Source: Varanus komodoensis
Lineage: Eukaryota > Chordata > Lepidosauria > Squamata > Varanidae
DNA: 64,000 nt
NCBI RefSeq assembly: GCF_004798865.1
Contig: NW_025335268.1
Span: 9,686,423-9,750,422, forward strand
Reading direction: 5' to 3'
Each line of letters begins with the position of its first letter. Position 1 is the stretch's first letter. The position numbers and the translations under genes were made by a program. This document shows positions 20,685 to 32,069 of the stretch, piece after piece. The notes under the pieces are model-generated. The model saw nothing but the letters and a program-made list of their open reading frames with translations, ran no database searches and was not told where the DNA came from.

Positions 20685-22928
20685 CATGGTTGCTTATTTA
20701 TGCCCTAAACTATCCGAGGTCTGTATCAAAAGGGCGTCCAAGGCCTGTTCTTTGGAACCATATCTGTCTGCTTATGGTGCTTGGATTCTACCTGTTCTTT
20801 AAAAGTCCTGCCATTGTATCTCAGGTCAATGGGCTGCCCTTCTGTGTGTAACTCATGTATCACTTTCATTTTTTAAAAAATTGCTGAATACTCTTCTCTC
20901 TAGGTTTTTTTTTTAAAGACCTATGAATGGTTTCTCTTTAAAAGTATTTTCCCCCTTTCCCTATGTTCCTACTCCCCACCTTTTAGAAACCCTTTCTGAA
21001 AATCAATTGGCTGTTACATGTGGGCATATTTTCAGTCAAGCATCCAGTACACAGAATGGCCTGTCTTCATTTTGCAAACTCATTGAGGTCATAAAAGGCA
21101 CTGCATGATCCCATCAAACAAATCATATGAGCAGCTGCTTTAGAGATGTAAATGATATAGCCTATTAGGATTCAGTGGGTTATGAAGGCATGCAAAATCA
21201 GATCACCTGAGGAAAGAAGATTTATTGAATAGTCAAAACATGCAAGCCTCTAGTCCTCTTGAGGAACCTTATAATGATATCCACAGATGGAAGACTTTTA
21301 TGCTTTCCTACTTAACCTATAATAATATTAATAGTTTAAACATTTCACAGAGTGATAACACAAAATCTGAACTGGGAAGAATTCAGTAATGATTAATGGT
21401 TAAACTGTTTTTAAAGGCAAGGACCATATTCTGAGTCAAGAAGTGAAATAATGCTGAGTGACATCTCTGCTAAAGCATTAAGAGAAGCATTCTGGAACTC
21501 ACAGAAAAATACCTTTAATAAAGAAAAAAGAGGACACCCATAGAAAAATGCCTTTGGAATACTGATCCAGTAATGCTGCTTGATTATTTGCCAATATGCT
21601 TGCTACACACATTCAAGAAGGCTCTTTATGCTTGTAAGGGTATAAATACGTATGTAAGGTAAATTTCTGTAATTGTCCCTTTACATATAACAAATAGGAT
21701 GAACATGTTTCATTAGTTAAGATTTTTGCTATACTGCCTATTGGTGCCTTCCATCTGCTCTGGTTGCTTCCCACCATAACCGAATGAGTTTAAACACTGG
21801 TAAAGGGTTTTGTGGCTGCTTCTCCAGCAAAGATCCCAAACAAGGATCTGTCACTAGGGGTGAGGGGTTTTTCTCTTGCTTTCCCTTGGGCTGTTCAAAT
21901 GTTTGAATCAAATACCTGGAAGCTCTTGAAGGAACGTTCAAGTGTTTATTTGGTACACTCCAAAAAATTCTATGAAGCATTGCCTCTTCCTGTCTTCCCT
22001 GGCTAAGAGATGTGCAAATGCACACATACACAAGCACACACGTAGGCCCTTTTGTGCATACACAAGAGGGGGTGGAAGAAGTGGGCTCTTTCACAGAAAT
22101 AGAATGCCATGTTCCAGGGACATCATATATGCCTCAGGTTCCCTGGATGTAAAAGGCATTTGCCCATCATTTACCACGGAGGAGACACCTTCACAGAGCC
22201 TCATAAGTGCTTTACAGGTACTTTTGTGGTACATCTTATAAGAAGTACTTACTGTATGTGATACACTTTGTTGCTGCTGGAGATCCCAGAACTTGTGGTC
22301 AGTTCCCAGGTTGATGGCAGGAAAAGGTGATGTTCTGCACACCTGGAGGAGCACTTGCTTCATCCTTCCTCCATCTCCTCTCCAAGATAAGGTGCTTGGT
22401 AATTTGTGTTGTTGTTTTTGTCTAAACCTCTTTCCACATACATGGTGGTCTCCATTGTTTTGGAATTTATCTTCCATTAACTCCCATGTGCACACTGTTG
22501 GGCAGCCCTGCATCAAATTCCTGGCCCAACCCACCTGCCACCGTTCTTATATGATTCAGGAAAATGTATTTGAGTAAGTAGGGCACATAAGGGTAAGAAC
22601 TCTGATAGCACCTCTATTGCTATTCATTGAGGAGCTGGGTGAGGGGTGCAGGATTAATTACAGTATCCTTTATGCCTCTGAGAGGGTGCTTAGACTACAT
22701 AGAGGGAGGAGAGCCCTAACAAACTCTGATGCTCTTCCCTCAGCAAAGGAGGTGGCTGAAGAACCCTTTGCTTGTGTCTTGATTCATGTATAAATCCATC
22801 AGTGCTCCTGGCTTTTCATTTCCTGGTCAGTTCCAAATGCCTGTTAAAATTACTTGCATAATGGGACTGCAGAGTCAATAAAATGCAGGAGATTAGTTGA
22901 AAGGATCCAGTGACCCATACTTATAATT
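20685..22928. other. Unannotated stretch
   Basis: Two overlapping minus-strand frames of 118 and 147 codons (21738-22094 and 22091-22534) have no recognisable domain, and their composition looks random. I do not call them genes. A short CACA-rich patch lies near 22018-22045. Confidence 0.4.
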
Positions 22929-23240
22929 AGGGATGCATGAGGAGCTCAAATGTCAAATTCCAATCTGAATTGACCTGATCAGCACCACACGAATGAATCT
23001 GTACTTTAAAACTGGAAGTTAGTTATTCACTAGCTTCTCAGCTTCCCGAATCTTCTGCCATAGTTCTCATCCCAAGAACATGCTTAAACATGTGAAACAA
23101 TGCATTGATAAAACACATTTAAATAAATACCTAATTGTGAATTTTCATGTAAATATTTTAAATTGAGGGGATACATTTAAAGCACATATTTAAAGGCTCA
23201 TTTAAATACAGTTTTTCATGTGAATATTTTTTTAATGTGT
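22929..23240 (+). repeat. Possible TAGGGATG-ended DNA repeat, one end only
   Basis: It begins ttagggatgcatgaggagct, the same start as the MITE at 46907. It continues through an AT-rich interior with repeated 'atttaaa' and 'ttcatgt(a/g)aatatttt' motifs (23143 and 23217). No right end was found. Confidence 0.35.
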
Positions 23241-25689
23241 AAAATGTGTGGAGAATAATGTGTTAATGGAAGACAACAGCCTTATGGGTGAACTCATGCA
23301 AATGTGGCATGCACTAGAAATGTCCCCATCTCCACTCATCATCAGGCAGCCACAAGAGTGTTGGTAGCTGATCTTCAAGGAGGCATGGTTGCTTCCGATT
23401 GCCCCATCACATCTCTTTGTGCATACTAGATTGACTTGGCCAGCAAGACATTGGCCCTCGATTACATGTGCAATCATGTCTCGCTTTCTCAGCTTCTCAC
23501 AACATGCCACAGGCATCTAATGGCAAAGGAAAGCTTTCTAAAAACAGTTATTACCGGGTGACTCTGGATACTAACAGCCGGGAATGCTGCGCCACCAGTA
23601 TCGATTGCAGGGTGCAATTCCAGCACTGTGGACAGCTCCATTACAATTAAGCATTTTCCAGGCCACCTGCCCATGCTTGCAGTTTAGCACTTTTGCACAC
23701 AACTGAAAGTATGTTGGAAGTCCTGAGCTTTGCCATTACCCAAAGTGCTCACCTTGATCCTCTTAGGGATGGACCCACTGTGAACAGCTATGTGAAGAAA
23801 TCGGTTTTTTCCAATATCATACCATCTGTAAAAATAGAAAATAGTGTGCTATCCATCAGCATGCTATGTTCTGCTTAGGGTTCAGTTTCTTCTGGCTGTA
23901 GCTATCAGTGGGAGGGGAAAGCCATTTATGCAGTTATGAAAATAGCAAGTACACCAAAAGCTAACTTCTGCATTTTGATCAAAACAGCAGTGCTGTCATC
24001 CAACAGCTTGTCCTAAAGGAGCTGTAGAAGTGTAGTGTGCAGATCCATCAATAAGCATGTCACTTTAAAGAGATTTGCGAGCTGGCCCAGCTGCATCATA
24101 ATATTTTGCCAGTTGGGAATCAAGAGCTTGGATCTTAGTTCCTTCCATGAGATCAAAAGATGCAGGGTTTGTGATAACTAGTCAGATTCTGATCTTCCAT
24201 CAAATGCCAGCAACCTGGGAGAAAATTCACGGAAGCTCATGACCTTGTGCCAGTATGTGCACAGGTCATTCCTTTTGGACAGAAGTACAAATAGTCCAAA
24301 ACTTTCCTTTCTGATCTTGAATTTGAAATTAAGCATTACAACTGACTTGGTTTTATTTGCATCAAGGCAAAAGTTGGATTCAGATGTGTATTCTGTACTA
24401 ACAATTTATTCACTCTGTCTTGGAAATGCCCGACACACCCAGAATCCAATGGCAAATCCAGGAGAAGTGGTGGGAAAACATGAGAGGATTACAAAGGGAA
24501 ACCATCATTTGGACCCCACCCTCAGGCAATTTCCATGAACAAGGCCAGGCAATTGCAAAATAAATCCTCAGCTGGAAGTACTTATAAACTCCTCTTGGAC
24601 TCCTCAGAATTTTTATATGCATGCTGGGAACTCTTTTGTCATGACTTTTATTGTTCTTTCTGCATACTTTCAATAAGAGAACACTATTATTCATGTGATC
24701 TTCTCCCCCCTGTAAATAATGTGGGTTTCATTATGTTCTACACAGCAGTGAACATGGCAGGGCAAGGGGTCTCTCTTTGCTTTTTCTTGGTTGCATGGAA
24801 GCCATTTTTATTTCATTTGCTTACTGGTCAAGCATGAAAATGTCCTTTCCTAATGTCACCCTGAAATGCAGCCAAAAATGCATTCTTAGTGGCTGAACTT
24901 TCCTAAGGAGCTCTGTAAAGTATTGCAAGACCTCCATGTGTAGGAGGTTTCTGCAACAGCAGTATTGGTTTAAACAAGAAAAGGATTGTTTTATTAGTCT
25001 GAAGGCACAAATCTTTGCATGTATAGTCAGAAAAAAGACCTGTAGCTCCCTGCATGCCCCAGTTGGCCAGGGTTGTGCCCGTAGTATATTACTTCTGCCA
25101 CCACAGCATCCTTCTTCATAGTCTCTGCTTGCTCATTCCAGGCTCTTGATTTAGTCTGGGACAGACAGTGAACTCAAACTCACACAATGTTGCGCACATT
25201 CAGGCTAAGCAACATCAGCATTTAGGTACCTCACCTAATTCTTTCTGCAGATGAAAATGTATTCAGAAGAAGTTATTTGTGGAGATGATTCACTCCATCA
25301 CACCAACCATCCAAATGGTTTCGGTGAAAGCAACTGCATCAGCACTGGAGGTGGAGAGTAATCCATACAAACTACCTTATTACTAAGCTTCCTGGCTCAA
25401 AAGTGATTTAGATGGATGATGGTGAATCTTCAAGTATATCTCCCAGCTTATGTATTTTTCATGATCATTCCTCTTGTATTTACATGCTTTTGCTGTCCAG
25501 CCACCAAACATTAGTAGCTTCTTTTGACTGCTCAGATCCATGGCAGCTTTCAGATGTTACTCACAGAACAGGTATACAGCATCCTGTACAGTGTTGCAGA
25601 AGAACCTTCTGTATCATCCTCATCATCCTCATCTACATTTATGTTTTGCTTTCAAAAAGTTTTCAAAAAGCCCCCTAAAACAGCATACC
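23241..25689. other. Unannotated stretch
   Basis: No recognised gene or mobile element over 2.4 kb. This is one of the longer unexplained intervals. Confidence 0.4.
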
Positions 25690-25835
25690 ATTAAATAGTA
25701 ATCATTGTCCTGCCCTTGCTTCAAGAAGGTCACAGCAGTATACATGGTTCCCTCTCTCTTTGGTACTTAAAACAACCCTGAGAGCTAGATTAAGCTGAGA
25801 AAGAACAAGCCAGTGCTCACCAAGAGAATTTTGCC
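25690..25835 (-). mobile_element. tRNA-headed squamate SINE, body fragment, minus strand
   Basis: 'tcctgcccttgcttcaagaa', 'cagcagtatacatggttccc', 'acaaccctgagagctagatt' and 'aagctgagaaagaac' follow the reversed SINE body order seen at 8936 and 53150. It is more diverged than those copies. Confidence 0.6.
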
Positions 25836-26119
25836 AGCTGAACAGAAATATGAATCTGTTGTCCATGTCCATCTTTTGCACAATACAAAATACTATGGAA
25901 GAATATGTGAATATGTCATTCAGGTATGTCTTAAATCTTACAGTCCTGTGGTATAGTAGTTTAACAATGAGAGACAATGGCTGATTTGCATGTAATGACA
26001 GGCTAAAATGGGTTCCTCCATGGGATGGTCTGTTGTGTTGTCTGAATCCTGGCATGGATATACTCTGTGATAAGTTTTTTTTTCTGTTGTATGGTTGCTG
26101 TGGTTCACCATGGTTTATT

Positions 26120-26650
26120 CATAGAAACATAGAAACAGAGCGAGTCAGAAGGGACCTCCTGGGCCATCTAGTCTGACCCCCGGCTCCAGCTGGCTCCGCT
26201 CACGACATGCCCACCATGCCATGAGCGTCTAGTCTATCCTTGAACACCTTCAGTGATGGGGCCTCAACCACCTCCTGTGGAAGCCCATTCCATACCCTTG
26301 GGGTCCTGACTGTCAGGAAGTGCTTCCTGGCATCTAAATGGAACCTTGGTTCCCTGAGCTTTACTCTGTTGGAGCACGTCCTGCCTTCCTCTGCAGGGGA
26401 GTACAGGTCTCTACCAACCCCCTTGTGACACCCTCTCACATACCTGTATGTTGCCAACAGATCCCCTCGGAGTCTCCTCCAGCCTGAAGAGACCCAGTTC
26501 CCTCTGTCTCGCCTCATCCCCTGCAAACCGGCCACCAACCTTGTGTCCCTACGCTGCACTGACTCTAACCTGGCTCTATCCTTCCTGTAATGAGGGGCCC
26601 AAAACTGAACACAATACTCCAGTTACAGGTGCATCAGAGTCATATAGAGT
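26120..26650 (-). mobile_element. CR1 LINE (family A), 530-bp 3' end
   Basis: It starts with catagaaacatagaaacag, the reversed CR1 terminus. It is colinear with 4161-4700 of the large copy, ending at 'ccagttacaggtgcatcaga'. The minus-strand frame 26559-26200 encodes GDLLATYRYVRGCH, KLREPRFHLDARKHFLTVRT and VWNGLPQEVVEAPSLKVFKD, the C-terminal RT-adjacent blocks. A small deletion sits in the QGM..RLREL region compared with the large copy. Confidence 0.9.
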
Positions 26651-26690
26651 CATCTGAACGTACAGAGTCATATTTAGTCATCTGAACCCA
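26635..26690. repeat. 28-bp tandem duplication at the CR1 5' junction
   Basis: Bases 26635-26662 and 26663-26690 agree at 24 of 28 positions (cagagtcatat..agtcatctgaac). The first unit begins inside the CR1 end and the second lies in the next repeat, so it bridges the junction. Confidence 0.85.
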
Positions 26691-27003
26691 GAAACATGGC
26701 TTGCACACAGCTACTATAGAATCCAATGGAAACAGCAGCAATTGGAGGACCCACCCCAGCCGTCCAGCTTCTGTATTCAGACCAATGAGGAAGAAACAGA
26801 CTATGTAGACAGAAGCAGTGCACCCTGGGTTTGAATTTTAATTACAGAGACTGATGGGATCTGTGCAGCCAGTGGGCAGATTGAGGCAGGAGGATGGAAA
26901 CCATGTAAGCATGGAAACCACATGATCATCTGACAGTCTCCCCCATGCAATAAACCACACCACCTGCAAATCCTGTGTTATGGTGTTATGTGTGAATGCA
27001 GCC
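26670..27003 (-). mobile_element. Unclassified interspersed repeat U1, copy A
   Basis: Read on the minus strand, this stretch aligns in order with 55339-56412. Shared blocks include catggtttccatcctcctgc, ctgtaatt..aattcaa, 'tcttcctcattggt', 'gctgga(c/t)ggc' and 'ttcagat(g/a)ac'. No open frame. It starts with a gcattcacacataac-like end. It may be a DNA-transposon derivative, but no inverted ends or target duplication could be proved here. Confidence 0.65.
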
Positions 27004-27052
27004 AGTATGAAACTTATTACTGATTATAGTATTACTATGCCAATAGAATACA

Positions 27053-27081
27053 GTATATACTATACTATACTATACTATACT
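27053..27081. repeat. (TATAC)n pentanucleotide microsatellite
   Basis: About five uninterrupted units of TATAC/ACTAT are directly visible. Confidence 0.95.
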
Positions 27082-27115
27082 ATGCCTTAGCTACCTTGAT
27101 GTTTGGTCTACTTAA

Positions 27116-27228
27116 GGCATAATTCTATGCTTGTGTAGACAGAAAAAACCCTATTAGCCCCGCATGTCCCACTGGGCATGCTGGGCACTGAAGAAACTTT
27201 TCCTGTCCACACATGCATAGGATTGCTC
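27116..27228. mobile_element. Short palindromic repeat (family P), diverged
   Basis: aattctatgcttgtgtagac at the left and 'cacacatgcataggattgct' at the right are inverse in layout, as in the other family P copies. Confidence 0.5.
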
Positions 27229-27568
27229 CATTAGTATGCTTGGTAAATACAGGAACAATGCTGACTATGCAAAGTAACAAACGTTGTCTGCCCAGCATCC
27301 AAAAGTGAAGCCTGGATCAAGCAATGTGCTTAAAAGCACGGCTGGTGGGAGAGGGGAAAGTCTTTGTTAAGGGACCATGGAGGAATTCTTTCATACTCAC
27401 ATTTGTACATGAAAATTATAATTAGGTCAGATATGTAGGATCTGTGCCAGCACTTAGGAAAAGAGGCCAAGTGTGGGAGAGATGAGCTCTAGAATGACTG
27501 CAGACAGGAGATCGTAAGAAAGCCTTGGGAAGGTTCTGTATTGATCTATGCAATGGATCTAAAGTTTA

Positions 27569-27887
27569 TGTCATGAGCTGGTTCCTTCCCTCTTCCCTCT
27601 GGATCCAAAACTCAAAACAGTCCTTTGAAATCGGGTCATTTATTGAGACTCTACAGATAACAGAGCAGTTTGAAAATAAATAACCTTCTTTCAAAGCCGA
27701 AAAGAGATGTCTCTGCTCATGTGAAGAGCTGAATCCAAGCAGGAAACTTCCTCACAGCCCTTCCATTTCAGTAAAGCGTCTGCCTCTCACTGCTGGAGAG
27801 CAAGACAGTGAGAATGGCAAAGCCACTCCAATTCAGCAGCATATTTCTCCACATGCTTCCTCACTGGGTCAAGGACTGGGTATCACA
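27569..27887 (-). repeat. Possible solo LTR-like fossil, weak
   Basis: A unique block with TG..CA ends and a minus-strand AATAAA signal about 80 bp from one end, the layout of an LTR. No matching flanking duplication, no second LTR and no internal retroviral sequence was seen. Family unknown. Confidence 0.25.
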
Positions 27888-29873
27888 CATGCTTCCCCTC
27901 CCTTCCAAAAGAGGCTGATTCTCATGCTCAGCCAAAGTAACTTCACTAGACACAGTTGAGGAGTTTCAAGGGCTTCATCCCCCCACCCCTTGGCGCCCAC
28001 CTGCTCCTCTGGTTGGTTCAAAATCTGATGATGACTCCCACTGAAGAGTCTGCAGTGTGAAGGAGCTGGCTCTCTGCAGCTGACACTTCAAGGAGAACTC
28101 AGTATATCAAACTTCAAGGCAGACAATGTTAAAAACTGTCAAAGAAGGCTTTTGATGCTGTGTGGAAGGAGGTAGAATAGTGAGCTGGGCTGAACCAAGG
28201 ATCCAGAACACTAGTATCAAATGAAAATATTTATGTCCGACAAAAATGCTAATTCCTGTTTCTCGGCAGATTTCTTCCTGTTCTAGGTGAATCAAATGCA
28301 ATATTCAAGCAAGCCAACAGAGACAGAGGGAGGAGCTGCCTGAGCATTGCAGCTCCTGTGAACTTTCTCTGAGCACAGACATGCTGTACTCCTTTGGAGG
28401 TTGCTGAGAAAAGTTTATTTTAAATATAAGATATTTTCTCTTAAGGTTGTGGAAGATGGTCAATTTATTTTTAGGAAAAAGTGGGGGTGAGCACTATCAG
28501 GCTTCAAGTCTGCCTGGAAACTTCTCTTTCTGATTTTGATGTGCAAGGAATATTCCTTGGCTGTCATAACTCAGCAATGAAGTAAAGGTATACTGTTAAT
28601 TCTCAACTGCACACGATTTCTGCCACTTCAGATACTCCATTATGTTGCTTTATGATGAAGTACTGAATAATGAATTGGATTGGCACCATTTTCAACGGAC
28701 TCTGAGGAAGGTGCTCATCAGCCACCTCCACTGCTGTCCTAGTGTGTCTCACCATAAGCTTATCTAGGCAGGGTGGGTGCTGGCGTTGCCATTGCAGGTA
28801 GCACCAGGGACAGGAGGTTGTGGCGACAAGGGTGATTCCACCCTCCTAATACAGCAGGCTCAGTTTGAGCCCTGAAAGCCGAGAGAACTCCTTCTTCTTT
28901 GCTCAGCGAATGCATGCATATGGGGCAGGGGAGCAAGATCACCCCCAATCTCTGCATGTTTCTCCAGACCCCTCAACAAAGCCGGTGTGGGTACACACTG
29001 CTCAGAAGTTTGTCTGAGAAGGTACACAATTTGGGTCTGGGTCCAGTGGGCACAATCTTGCTCTCCCTTTCATAGGATTATTGAGTGTGGATTCATCATT
29101 TGACTGAGTCTTCAGATCTTATCACTGTAGATGAAATGCAGTTGGAATATAGAGATGGACAGATGACAGATAGATGGATAGAAGCAGGAGACAGTTTCAC
29201 CAAAAAATTGATTGAGGCATGTGAAGTGTAGGAAGGAGAGCTGCTTAAACTTCTAGAGAAAATTAGATTTTGGAGAGGTGGAGAAACAGAAATACAAGGA
29301 ACGACTGCCAATGAATATATCCCTCTAACAATCAGTCACTGTTATGAAAAGCCATGCATTTCACAATCATCAAATACCTGAAGGAAACTACAGGGTTAGA
29401 AGTTTGTGTGGCAAAGGAGAGAGAGTAGGTGCTGGTAATGAATTTTTAAAGAAATGTGCAGTCTAAAGGCAGCATTCAGAATTTCTCCACATTTAGAATT
29501 GGATCCCTGGCCATATTTGAGACTGTTCTGTTGTTTGACATATACCTTTCCCTTTGCCTGAAGCTATCAGGAAACAATGAAAATGAAAATTGGTATCCAA
29601 ATAGGAAAGCTATATTTTGTCATTGCTACATTAAAGTGGCAGGAACAACATAATGAATACTGTGGTGAAAGTAAAAATGTCATTTTTGAAGGCATTTCTG
29701 GCACAAAGTTCTGAATGAGTAAAGTGCTGGTGTTTTTTTGTCCAGAACTTCTGGGAGCTGTGTTGATATTATCTTGAAAATTGAATTCAGTGAACTTATG
29801 TCAGCACATAATCTGATATCACATGGGAACTACAAAACAAAACGATTTTTGGGCCTTCCTCTGACATTGTGAC
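27888..29873. other. Unannotated stretch
   Basis: Moderately GC-richer than average between 28700 and 29050, with no recognisable exon or repeat. Confidence 0.4.
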
Positions 29874-29955
29874 TTCAGTCCGATCTACACTTACCTGAGA
29901 GTAAGCGCCACTGAGCACTCTGAGACTTACTCCTGAGTAAACCCATAGAAGGGTG
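29874..29955. mobile_element. Short palindromic repeat (family P)
   Basis: cacttacctgagagtaagcg and 'agacttactcctgagtaaac' are the two arms, and the whole unit is about 80 bp. This is the clearest copy of the family in the window. Confidence 0.65.
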
Positions 29956-30256
29956 TTGTGAAAATCTGGCAATGATCCTATGAGCACGCAGAGTAGATTT
30001 TCCAAATTACTTTTATGCAAAGTTGATTCAGTGGCAATATAAAATTCTGTTTATGAGCTTATTCCAAAAAGAGATATATGGATAAATAAATGCAATATAT
30101 TCAAGTCATTACAATACAGTATGACCTATCCTAATCTATGACGTATGTATGGCCCAGGATATGATCTGAAGGCCCATAACACAGGAATTAGGTGGATGTT
30201 AAACAGCTTCAGATCCCGAGAGTTTCTGGAAATCTTGGGTGCTTCTGCAGCAGGGC

Positions 30257-30675
30257 TTAACTTCCCATGTGCTCATTTTTGATGGCAACTGGGTAGGCAA
30301 GTACATGAGACAGGCTTTTCCACAGTGAGCTCATGCCTCTGGAATGCATTGCCATCAAGGCGCTAAGGGGTCCATCCTTTCAGGCATTTGAAGAGGTACC
30401 AAATATTTCTCCTGTGCACTCTGGCTTTCCCCTGCTTATGTTCTTACCGGGCTGCTCTGGATTATAGTGGTAATTGTACCGTAGCCCTTTTGCACTGTCT
30501 AGGTGTGATGTTTTAACCTGGGGTTTGTTGCATCTATGTTTTGCATTTTCATGAAAATTGACTGCTTTATTGCTGTATTTTTATTACAATGACTATTATG
30601 GTTGTAAGCCCCTTTGGGAGGATGCCTAATCTGAAAGGTAGCCTAGAAATGCTTAAATAAACAGAACACAACACA
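30257..30675 (+). mobile_element. L2-clade LINE 3' end
   Basis: 'cttttccacagtgagctcat', 'gcctctggaatgcattgcca' (the LWNALP-type coding block), a UTR with 'tggttgtaagcccctttggg' and 'agaaatgcttaaataaacag' as the terminus. Coding frames are broken. Confidence 0.75.
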
Positions 30676-32069
30676 ACTGGAGAAGCCACACTTTGACCAT
30701 TTACTTTTTATTAGGCATGTACGTGACATCATCAAATCATTGTCCTTTCTTTCTCCTGCACTTCTTCTGTCTACCTTTATTCACAAAAAACAAGCAGCTG
30801 TGCGTGTAGAAAATGGCCCACTACCACAACCCACAAATCTTATGCTTGTTCAATCTTTTTCTTTTCTTTTTGAGAAGCATTGATTTGATATGTGCTGTGA
30901 TGTATCAGATAGGTGAGAAAATTGCCCCGATCTATTCTTCAGCACACCCTCACAGTTACTATTCCAGACAGCACCGTTTTTATTAGTTTGTTAAGAGTGC
31001 AAACTTGTACATGTTGAAAGAGAAAAAGCTGGAAAAAATCCTAGCACGCAGGGAATTGTAAGCTTTTCTCTCTGTGTCCCCCTCTCCCTCTTTCTCTAAA
31101 CGTGCTTAGGATTGATTGTGTCTTTAATCAGTCTTTAGGTTTCATTAGGATGTCTTTCCACCTATTTTTAAGATAAATTGAAATATTCATTAAAAGTCTT
31201 TCAATTATAAAAAATAGAGCAGTTTTTAACATTGATTTTTAAAATCACTGCCTTTCTAGTCAGTATCATTTTAGAGGATTTAAAAAAAATCTTTAAATTT
31301 ATGAAGAAAGAGATATTTTAGCCAATCTTTTAAAAAAGGAAACACACACATAATTGCTCTTAAATAAAAAGGCAGTTTAGCATGAATGGAAACATTAATT
31401 TTAAAAAATGCTTGGGAAGGCATTTTAAAACTGGTCTGTTCTGGTGAACAGAGCAGCTCCTCTCGCAGGCCCACTAGCCTGGACAACCAAGTGGGATGTA
31501 TGGACCAAAAAAAAAAGAGATTTACTCACAGAAGTGTGGCGGTTGCAATGCTGCATGTTGCCTACAGCTGAAAAGCAAAACTGGGACTGCTTAGACTTTT
31601 CCAGTCTAGAAGCACACCTATCTATGCTGCACTGAATTCTGTGGAAGAAACCCCAAATATATTACATGAATTTATCAATTCAAAACTCATTGCCCAAGTG
31701 CAAACTATTATGTTGGAGTCAGCCTTAAAAACAGGGACATCCTATATTGTGTTTTTTGTTTGATTAGATTTGCTTAAAAGCTGCCCATTAGCATCATGCT
31801 CATTGGGCTGCCATTAAAATAAAATTACCAATAGGTAACATTAATTGTTTAAGTTTCTGAAAGGAAGCAAACAGATTCACCAGTTTAATCTACTGGAAAG
31901 AATAAAACATTGGAAGAAGTCCTTCGTTATTTGCCTCTACTATTTGCTTCCTTGGTCCTTTCACTTGATAGCATATCACATTTCTCAATTTTTCAGTTAC
32001 ACAGCTCACAGCATGAAGATGGTAGCTGTCTTTATAAAGTTCTGATCTAAAGGTAGACAGTTCTGGTTT
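30676..32069. other. Unannotated stretch, strongly AT-rich centre
   Basis: No repeat recognised. The block 31070-31400 is evenly AT-rich without simple-sequence structure and is a reasonable place to look for a conserved noncoding element. Confidence 0.4.

Noticed and set aside
22091-22534. 147-codon minus-strand frame
   Set aside because: No domain, motif or codon pattern supports a gene, and length alone is plausible by chance in 64 kb.
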